Assembly (NCBI GenBank): GCA_041390625.1
Contig: JAWKPM010000003.1
Span: 62,001-126,000 of the forward strand
Origin: RBC038 sp041390625
Lineage (GTDB): Bacteria > Chloroflexota > Dehalococcoidia > UBA2979
Direction: 5' to 3'
DNA length: 64,000 bases
Shown: positions 58,557 to 64,000 of the stretch, piece by piece
How the letters are laid out: each line of letters starts with the position of its first letter
Position numbering within the stretch: the stretch's first letter is position 1
Notes under the pieces: model-generated
Databases searched by the model: none
The model's input: only the letters and a program-made list of their open reading frames with translations
Told to the model about the DNA's origin: nothing
Translations under genes and position numbers: made by a program

Positions 58557-59432
58557 ATGGCAGGGAGCAACGAGGCCGCCTCCCCCTGGTGGGTGCGCAC
58601 GCGCATCGCCGTCGCGGATTGGTGGGCGTCGCAGCCTCCAGCGAATCGAATCGCCTCGATCGGGGGCGCCGGCATCGTCGTCGGCGCCATCGTGGGCGTC
58701 GTGGTGGTCCTCGGTACCGCGGGCGGCGCGAACGCGAACGACGGCGCCGTCGTGGCAAGCACGACCACGGCCACCTCGGGCCCGAGCGCGAGCGCGACCT
58801 CGACGCTGCCGCCCAGTGAGGGCGACGTCGTCGCGCGATCGGCGGACGAGGACGGCTTCGAGGCCGCTCCTGAGCCTCGACCGCCCGGACCGCCGACGAT
58901 CCGCGACCTCGGCACGTTCGTGTCGGAGTACGGCGACCCGCCGGGGGCGGACTTCGCGCGACTGCGCATCCCGTCGCTGGGCGTCGATGCGCCGGTGGGG
59001 GCGCGTGCGGTGGGCGAGGACGGGCACATGGCGGTGCCGGCCGGCCCCGCGGACACGGTCTGGTACGACATGAGCACATGGCCCGGGCTGGGCGGCACGC
59101 CGGGCAGCGGACAGAACGCCATCGTCTCCGGGCACGTGGACTACGCGGACCTCGTGCCGTACGCAGAGGTGCTCTACAACGGCGTCGGCGTCTTCGTGAA
59201 CCTCAACCAGCTCTCGCCGGGGGACATCATCGAGATGGACTACCAGGGCCAGACGCTGCGTTACGCCGTCGACTGGCGGCAGGAGGTCGAGGCGTCCTCG
59301 GCGAACTGGAACGACATCTTCACGGCCAACACGGGGCGCGACAGCCTGACGCTCATCACCTGCGGCGGCGAGTTCGACTTCACGAGCCGCAGCTACGTCC
59401 ATCGCACGGTGGTGCGGGCGGTTCGCATCTAG
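58557..59432 (+). CDS. Class E/F-type sortase
   Basis: A 291-residue sortase. The N-terminus has a basic stretch and one membrane helix (IGGAGIVVGAIVGVVVVLGT), then a Ser/Thr-rich linker. The catalytic residues are His in NAIVSGHVDYADL, Cys in LTLITCGGEFD, and Arg following in the SRSYVHR segment. The typical sortase opening RLRIPSLGVDAPVG is seen. It should join C-terminal sorting-signal proteins to the cell wall; the 57847 protein is the likely substrate. The ATG at 58557 is preceded by only a weak AGG; the upstream in-frame ATG 58536 and GTG 58551 are alternatives. Confidence 0.9.
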   Translation: MAGSNEAASPWWVRTRIAVADWWASQPPANRIASIGGAGIVVGAIVGVVVVLGTAGGANANDGAVVASTTTATSGPSASATSTLPPSEGDVVARSADEDGFEAAPEPRPPGPPTIRDLGTFVSEYGDPPGADFARLRIPSLGVDAPVGARAVGEDGHMAVPAGPADTVWYDMSTWPGLGGTPGSGQNAIVSGHVDYADLVPYAEVLYNGVGVFVNLNQLSPGDIIEMDYQGQTLRYAVDWRQEVEASSANWNDIFTANTGRDSLTLITCGGEFDFTSRSYVHRTVVRAVRI

Positions 59433-59493
59433 GCGCGGTCGAGCGTCACCGAATCGTCATCATCGAACGCGCGTGCGGCCGCACAATCTCCAC

Positions 59494-60678
59494 ATGCTGC
59501 GTGATGTAGTTGGCAGCCCTCGGCGTCGGCTATGGGGCATCGGGCTCGTGGCGGCGCTCGTCCTCGTGGGGTGGGCGTGCGGCTCGGAGAGCGAGCCGGC
59601 ACCGGCCTCGAACGGCGCTGAAGCGACGGCGACCTCTGACGCCGCCTCGACGCCCGCACCCGCCTCGGGACCGAGGGTCGAACTCACGGGCATCAACGGG
59701 TGGCTGAACAGCGAACCGTTGGCCATCGGGAGCGAGGTCGAACGGGGGCAGATCGTCCTCGTCGACTTCTGGACGTACACCTGCATCAACTGCATTCGCA
59801 CGCTGCCGTTCGTGGAGGCGTGGCACGAGCGCTACGGCGACCACGGGCTCACCGTGATCGGTGTTCACACGCCCGAGTTCGACTTCGAGCGGCGCACGGA
59901 GAACGTGCAGTCGGCCATCGAGGAGTACGGGCTCGGCTACGCGGTCGCGCAGGACAACGACTACGCCACGTGGCGGGCCTTCAACAACCACTTCTGGCCG
60001 GCGAAGTACCTCATTGGTCTGGACGGGCGGGTGATCTACTCGCACTTCGGTGAGGGCGCGTACGACGAGACGGAGCTGGCGATTCGGCGGGCGCTGGCGG
60101 CGGCCGGTCATGACCTCGATGGCGTCGAGCCGATCGAGGTGCGTGCGCCGGAGCTCGACCCGAGCGCGCGCCGGCAGACGTCGGAGCTGTACGCGGGATA
60201 CGAGATCAACTACGCCGGGCGCGGCGGCTTCGCAGGGCAGGCGGACTACTACCTCGGTGCGGACGAGGTCCGCATGTACACCGACGACGGCACACGTGAC
60301 CCGGACCGCTGGTACCTGCAGGGGGCCTGGCGCAACGAGGCGGAGGCGATCGTCCACGCGCGCGAGTCGGCGGAGCTGGCGGATTACCTTGCGATCCGGT
60401 TCATTGCGCGCAGCGTGAACGTCGTGCTGAGCTCGGACTCCGGGGCCACGTACGACGTGGTGGTCGAGCTCGATGGACGCGCGCTCGCGGCGGACGAGGC
60501 GGGCGCGGACGTGACCTTCGATGCCGACGGCCGCAGCATCGTCACGTACGATGGACCGAGGATGTACCACCTCGTCGAGCTGCCCTCGCACGACTTCCAC
60601 GAGCTGCGCCTGCGATCGGCGTCGCCTGACCTCGCGATCCACGCGTTCACCTTCGGCTCGTACCTCGAGGGCGCCTGA
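59494..60678 (+). CDS. Exported TlpA/DipZ-like thioredoxin
   Basis: A 394-residue lipoprotein-like redoxin. The N-terminal signal has a lipobox-like LVGWAC (Cys about residue 29), then a linker. The thioredoxin-like domain shows LVDFWTYTCINCIRTLPFVE (CxxC as CINC), HTPEFDFERRTENVQSAI and YLIGLDGRVIYSHFGEG. The C-terminal half (about 200-394) is the beta domain typical of DipZ C-terminal regions. It may keep surface thiols reduced or feed a maturation path. A CACAAT box six bases before the ATG suggests a leaderless mRNA. Confidence 0.86.
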   Translation: MLRDVVGSPRRRLWGIGLVAALVLVGWACGSESEPAPASNGAEATATSDAASTPAPASGPRVELTGINGWLNSEPLAIGSEVERGQIVLVDFWTYTCINCIRTLPFVEAWHERYGDHGLTVIGVHTPEFDFERRTENVQSAIEEYGLGYAVAQDNDYATWRAFNNHFWPAKYLIGLDGRVIYSHFGEGAYDETELAIRRALAAAGHDLDGVEPIEVRAPELDPSARRQTSELYAGYEINYAGRGGFAGQADYYLGADEVRMYTDDGTRDPDRWYLQGAWRNEAEAIVHARESAELADYLAIRFIARSVNVVLSSDSGATYDVVVELDGRALAADEAGADVTFDADGRSIVTYDGPRMYHLVELPSHDFHELRLRSASPDLAIHAFTFGSYLEGA

Positions 60679-60683
60679 CGAGC

Positions 60684-61700
60684 ATGATCCCGCCGCGTTC
60701 GCTCCGAGCGCTCATGGCGATGGCCATGGTGCTGTGCCTCGGCGGGCTCGCTGCGCTGGCGGTGGCGTGCGGCGGGGATGACGCGGATGCGCTCGTCGAT
60801 GGCGGCGCGACCGCGCGACGCATCGAGCCTCGATCGCCGCTCGACGGGCCGTACCCGCAGTACCAGGACGGGCTGAACGACCTGCACACCATCCTCGGCA
60901 CGCCGGACCTCGGCGTCGGGTCGCAGCGCGTCACGTTCGTCCTGAGCGATGAGACGGGCCTCGTGCGGACGCCGGCGGTGCGCGTGCGGACGTACTTCTT
61001 CGCCGACGGACCTCGAGGGGTCGCCGGCGAGCCGCTGGCCGACACGCTGGCGCGCTTCTACGAGTTTCCCGAGGGCATTCGAGGCCTGTACTCGACGACG
61101 CTCGAGTTCGACCGCAGCGGCACGTGGGGCATCGAGGCCGGGGTCGCGCAGCCCAATGGGAGCCTCGAGACGACGCTGTTCACGTTCGAGGTGGCCCAGG
61201 CGCCCGAGACGCCGGCCGTCGGCGAGCTGGCGCCTCGAAGCCACAATCGCACCTCGGAAGACACGCCACCCGAGGAGCTGACGACGGGCGTCGACTTCGA
61301 CGCGGGGCTGTACCGCCTGACGATCGACGACGCGATCGCCCTAGGGCGGCCAACGGTCGTGGTGTTCGCGAGCCCCGGCTTCTGCACGAATGCCCTCTGC
61401 GGGCCGCAGGTGGAGCTCGTGAGCGCTCTGCGCACGGTCTATGGGCCTGAAGCCAGTTACGTCCACGTCGAGCTGTACGAGAACCCCTCGGAGATTCGCT
61501 CGGGCGGGCTCGAGGTGGCGCGGCGCACGCCAGTCCTCGAGGAATGGGGCCTCACCTCGGACGAGTGGACGTTCATCCTCGATGGGGACGGGGTCGTGCG
61601 GGCACGGTTCGAGGGATTCGCGCCGATGGCGGAGCTCGTGCCGGCGTTCGAGGCGGTGCTGGCGGAAGCCGGAGAGCGGGCGGTCAGCCGGGTCGACTAG
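60684..61700 (+). CDS. Exported lipoprotein redoxin
   Basis: A 338-residue lipoprotein (lipobox LAVAC, Cys about residue 29). Residues about 55-185 are a beta-rich domain (QRVTFVLSDETGLVRTPAVR; GTWGIEAGVAQPNGSLETTL). The C-terminal domain (about 210-330) is thioredoxin-like with VFASPGFCTNALCGPQVELV, which supplies a Cys-x4-Cys pair, and TPVLEEWGLTSDEWTFILD. The gene begins 5 bases after the TlpA-like gene, so both work together in surface redox chemistry. It is the last coding gene before two tRNA-Ser genes. Confidence 0.85.
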   Translation: MIPPRSLRALMAMAMVLCLGGLAALAVACGGDDADALVDGGATARRIEPRSPLDGPYPQYQDGLNDLHTILGTPDLGVGSQRVTFVLSDETGLVRTPAVRVRTYFFADGPRGVAGEPLADTLARFYEFPEGIRGLYSTTLEFDRSGTWGIEAGVAQPNGSLETTLFTFEVAQAPETPAVGELAPRSHNRTSEDTPPEELTTGVDFDAGLYRLTIDDAIALGRPTVVVFASPGFCTNALCGPQVELVSALRTVYGPEASYVHVELYENPSEIRSGGLEVARRTPVLEEWGLTSDEWTFILDGDGVVRARFEGFAPMAELVPAFEAVLAEAGERAVSRVD

Positions 61701-61742
61701 CCTCGATGGCCGTCGCGGAGGCGTCGGAACGTTCTCGTGTGA

Positions 61743-61833
61743 TGGCGGAGAGGGTGGGATTCGAACCCACGAGGGGAGGTTATCCCCTACCCGCTTTCCA
61801 GGCGAGCCCGTTCAACCGCTCCGGCACCTCTCC
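61743..61833 (-). tRNA. tRNA-Ser (GGA anticodon)
   Basis: A 91-base gene on the minus strand with a long variable arm typical of serine tRNAs. The acceptor stem GGAGAGG pairs with CCTCTCC, a G discriminator follows, and CCA is encoded. The anticodon loop is CTGGAAA (anticodon GGA), reading UCC and UCU codons. The T loop GGTTCGAATCC is intact. Confidence 0.95.
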
Positions 61834-61919
61834 GCAGGCCATGTGGGAAGCGCGCCCAGTGCCGGCGCGCAGGTCGATCGTCGCTATGTGCCGAGTGTGA
61901 TCGCCGAGGTGGCGACGGC

Positions 61920-62005
61920 TGGCGGAGAGGGCGGGATTCGAACCCGCGAGGCTTTCGCCTGCCGCTTTTCGAGAGCGGTGCCTTCAACCACTCGGCCACC
62001 TCTCC
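61920..62005 (-). tRNA. tRNA-Ser (CGA anticodon)
   Basis: An 86-base minus-strand serine tRNA with the same acceptor stem as its neighbour and encoded CCA. The anticodon loop CTCGAAA gives anticodon CGA, reading UCG, a preferred codon in this high-GC genome. The long variable arm (GGCGAAAGCC region) is present. Confidence 0.95.
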
Positions 62006-62068
62006 GCGAGGGAGTATATGAGTGCGCGGAGGGGCGAACAAACGAGGAACGAGCCTCGGACGGTGGTC

Positions 62069-62353
62069 CTAGCGGGAGCGGCTCAGCGGCGACTCGGGCG
62101 CGACCGAGGACTCGCGACCGGCGCGGAGGAGGAACTCGGCGGTAAGCTCGCGCTCGGCGATTTCTCGCTCTTCCTCGATGGCGCTCAGGAGGTCGCGGGT
62201 GAGCCCTCGAGCCTGGAGGAGGCGGCGGCGCACGGCGGCGGCGTAGCCACGCACCTCGGCCGGCAGCGCCTCGATCGTCGACGTGTCATCCATGAGGCGT
62301 CGAGCACCGACGTAGCCGGCCGCAGCGCCTGCGAGGAGCAGGAGGGGGCCCAT
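62069..62353 (-). CDS. Small single-helix membrane protein
   Basis: A 94-residue protein with one N-terminal membrane helix (MGPLLLLAGAAAGYVGARRL) followed by a charged helical region (RDLLSAIEEEREIAERELTA) and a basic Ser-Pro-Arg tail. The fold looks like YtxH-type or division-associated small proteins, but no family is certain. It is encoded 6 bases downstream of the DUF948-like gene on the same strand, and the two may form an operon. Confidence 0.72.
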   Translation of the reverse strand: MGPLLLLAGAAAGYVGARRLMDDTSTIEALPAEVRGYAAAVRRRLLQARGLTRDLLSAIEEEREIAERELTAEFLLRAGRESSVAPESPLSRSR

Positions 62354-62359
62354 GGCGCG

Positions 62360-62692
62360 CTAGTCCTTGCCGCGCTTCGCGAGACGGCTGACGCGCTGGA
62401 CGCCACGCCTGACGCCTCGGACGGCCGCGACGGTCTTGATCAGCGGGCTGACTGCATGGTCGGCGTAGAACTCGGAGGCCGTACGGGTGTTCGCCGCGGT
62501 CTGGCGAATCTCCTCGAGGGTGGGGCGCACGGGGTCCTCGACGAGCGACTTGAAGCTCTTGGTGACGGACCGCAGCAGGAAGTACGCGGCCACGACCACG
62601 ACGATCAGCAGCACGAACAGCAGTGCGCCGAGCACGCCGTAGACGATGATCACGACGTCGCGCCAGTCAGCGAGGCTGAGGACGTTGTCCAT
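62360..62692 (-). CDS. DUF948-like membrane protein
   Basis: A 110-residue protein. A membrane helix (VIIVYGVLGALLFVLLIVVV) at the N-terminus is followed by a helical region (RSVTKSFKSLVEDPVRPTLE; EIRQTAANTRTASEFYADH; SPLIKTVAAVRGVRRGVQRV) as in DUF948-type general stress or envelope proteins. The ATG at 62692 has GGAG close upstream. Similar proteins, often together with a YtxH-like partner, are common in Gram-positive relatives; the neighbour here fits that. Confidence 0.78.
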   Translation of the reverse strand: MDNVLSLADWRDVVIIVYGVLGALLFVLLIVVVVAAYFLLRSVTKSFKSLVEDPVRPTLEEIRQTAANTRTASEFYADHAVSPLIKTVAAVRGVRRGVQRVSRLAKRGKD

Positions 62693-62780
62693 GCCGCTCC
62701 ATTCGAGTGAGTACGTCCTCATGCTAACCGGGACGGCGAGGGGCAGACAAACCAGCACGTAAACAGGACGTTGCAGTGAT

Positions 62781-63869
62781 CTATCTGGCGACCTCGATGG
62801 TGGCACCGCCCAGCACCTCGTCGCCGTCCGCCCCGCCGTACAGCACGAGCGCCTGTCCAGGCGCGACCGCGAGCACCGGACGCGCGAACTCCACCTCGAG
62901 TCGATCGGCCTCGACGGCGGTCACGGACGCCTCGATGGCGGCCGCGTGGTAGCGCACGCGGGCGGTGACGCGCGCGCCGACGGGCGGCGGCTCGACGACC
63001 CAGCGCGGGTCCGAGGCTTCGACGAGCGTTCGCCCCAGTTCGCGCTCAGTGCCGACGACGACGGTAGACGTGGCGGGGCGGATCTCGGTGACGAAGCGTC
63101 GCTCGGGGCCGGGCAGCCCGAGGCCTCGACGCTGGCCGACGGTAAAGCCGGTCGTGCCGGCGTGGGTGCCGAGCAGCTCGCCCTCGGTGGAGACGATCGG
63201 GCCGGGTCGTGCCTCGATGCCGCGTCCGGCGAGCAGGTCGCGATAGTCGCCGCCCGGGACGAAGCAGATGTCGGCGGAGTCGGGCTTGTCGGCGACGGAG
63301 GCGAGTCCGAGGTCGGCGGCGATGCGGCGCGTCTCGTCCTTCGTGAGGTCGCCGAGCGGGAAGAGCGTTCGCTCGAGGGCGTGCTGGTCGAGCGTGTAGA
63401 GGACGTAGGACTGGTCCTTCGCCTCGTCGCGCGCGGCGTGCAGGCGGACGACGTCGCCGTCGCGGACGGCACGCGCGTAATGGCCCGTCGCCAAGCGATC
63501 GACGCCCATCGCGAGCGCGCGATCGAGGAGCGTCGAGAACTTGAGGTAGCGGTTGCAGGCGAGGCAGGGGTTGGGGGTGCGCCCCGCCTCGTAGGAGCGC
63601 ACGAAGTCATCGATGACGTCGCGCTCGAACTCGCGCTCGAGGTTGATGACGTAGTGCGGGATGCCGATGCGCTGCGCGGCGGCGCGGGCGTCGCCCACGT
63701 CCTCGATGCCGCAGCAGGTGCGCTTCGAGCTGAGGACGAGGTCGTCGGGCTCGGTGTAGAGGCGCATCGTGACGCCAATGACCTCGTAGCCCTGCTCGTG
63801 CAGCAATGCAGCGGCAACGGCGGAGTCCACGCCGCCCGACATCGCCACCAGCACCCGCTCGCGCGCCAT
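62781..63869 (-). CDS. mnmA: tRNA-specific 2-thiouridylase MnmA
   Basis: A 362-residue enzyme that installs 2-thiouridine at U34 of Glu, Gln and Lys tRNAs. Seen: the PP-loop AMSGGVDSAVAAALLHEQGY, the catalytic cysteine pair region PNPCLACNRYLKF and SADICFVPGGDY, and TGHYARAV and TGFTVGQRRGLGLPGPERRF. The C-terminal beta domain has RVRYHAAAIEASV and AVAPGQALVLYGG. The ATG at 63869 is chosen because GGGAGG lies just upstream and this gives the standard N-terminus. It is full length for the family. Confidence 0.97.
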   Translation of the reverse strand: MARERVLVAMSGGVDSAVAAALLHEQGYEVIGVTMRLYTEPDDLVLSSKRTCCGIEDVGDARAAAQRIGIPHYVINLEREFERDVIDDFVRSYEAGRTPNPCLACNRYLKFSTLLDRALAMGVDRLATGHYARAVRDGDVVRLHAARDEAKDQSYVLYTLDQHALERTLFPLGDLTKDETRRIAADLGLASVADKPDSADICFVPGGDYRDLLAGRGIEARPGPIVSTEGELLGTHAGTTGFTVGQRRGLGLPGPERRFVTEIRPATSTVVVGTERELGRTLVEASDPRWVVEPPPVGARVTARVRYHAAAIEASVTAVEADRLEVEFARPVLAVAPGQALVLYGGADGDEVLGGATIEVAR

Positions 63870-63964
63870 GCGCCTCCCTCGGGCCTCCTGCGGCCTCGTA
63901 CGTTCGATTGTAGGCACAGGCTCGATAGCATCATTCGTGCGGGGGTGTACGGAGGGACGCATTC

Positions 63965-64000
63965 ATGCCGAGACGACGCGCGCTCCTCGGGCTGGCGCTG
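63965..64000 (+). CDS. Start of an exported protein gene (partial)
   Basis: Only 12 codons are inside the window: MPRRRALLGLAL, the start of a typical signal peptide (basic then hydrophobic). GGAGGG lies eight bases before the ATG. It diverges from mnmA. The gene product is unknown. Confidence 0.5.
   Translation, partial: MPRRRALLGLAL

Noticed and set aside
61727..61734. GAACGTTC near the tRNA-Ser genes as a possible SOS box
   Set aside because: There are no spacer bases between the half-sites; the LexA-type box needs four.

Overview
The window is a high-GC bacterial chromosome segment, dense with genes on both strands. It looks like a member of the Chloroflexota (Dehalococcoidia/Tepidiforma-like), though an actinobacterial relative cannot be excluded. 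This placement is an inference from lipoproteins with no sign of outer-membrane genes, a class E/F-type sortase, an exported DsbA-VKOR disulfide system, paired acyl-CoA dehydrogenases, leaderless starts, and Gram-positive-type SOS boxes (GAAC-N4-GTTC). I see no rRNA, CRISPR array, insertion sequence, integrase or replication origin. Two serine tRNA genes lie near 61.8-62.0 kb.

Layout. 0-7.4 kb: end of a Clp ATPase, two MFS transporters, two GNAT acetyltransferases (one RimI-like), and a DUF3105-DsbA-VKOR disulfide operon. 7.5-14.6 kb: phage-type structural genes on the plus strand (possible scaffold, major capsid protein, decoration/fibre, connector, tail or baseplate proteins), with two cellular genes inserted after the scaffold. 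14.8-24.6 kb: cellular genes (blue-copper lipoprotein, ruvB, RidA, phosphatase, DinB-like, thioesterase, PspC, globin, cupin, heterodimeric ABC exporter). 24.7-28.8 kb: an overlapping minus-strand operon with large terminase and portal genes. 29-46 kb: metabolic, stress and regulatory genes (HD hydrolase, histidine kinase, HtpX, acyl-CoA dehydrogenases, an ArsR cassette, a beta-lactamase-like/coiled-coil ORF, flavin reductase, a frameshifted double-cupredoxin lipoprotein). 46.4-50.1 kb: mrfA-mrfB DNA repair operon. 50-61.7 kb: a cell-surface locus with a subtilase, ECF sigma and anti-sigma genes, secreted proteins, an S-layer-like protein, a sortase with a candidate substrate, and two exported redoxins. 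61.7-64 kb: tRNA-Ser genes, small membrane proteins, mnmA.

Main interpretation. The two phage-type clusters together supply terminase, portal, possible scaffold, capsid, connector and tail genes, but show no integrase, replication or lysogeny genes. They are host-like in composition, split by about 10 kb of host genes, and face each other. This suggests a domesticated prophage or gene-transfer-agent-like particle. The terminase/portal operon has a promoter overlapped by a perfect LexA-type SOS box. The same box precedes ruvB and mrfAB, so DNA packaging genes appear co-regulated with DNA repair.

A second candidate regulon is an autoregulated ECF sigma module. The sequence GTTAAC-N16/17-CGTT occurs three times: facing the sigma/anti-sigma genes, before the first secreted protein, and before the S-layer-like gene. 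Two of the surface proteins share an apparently uncharacterised C-terminal domain with two conserved cysteines.
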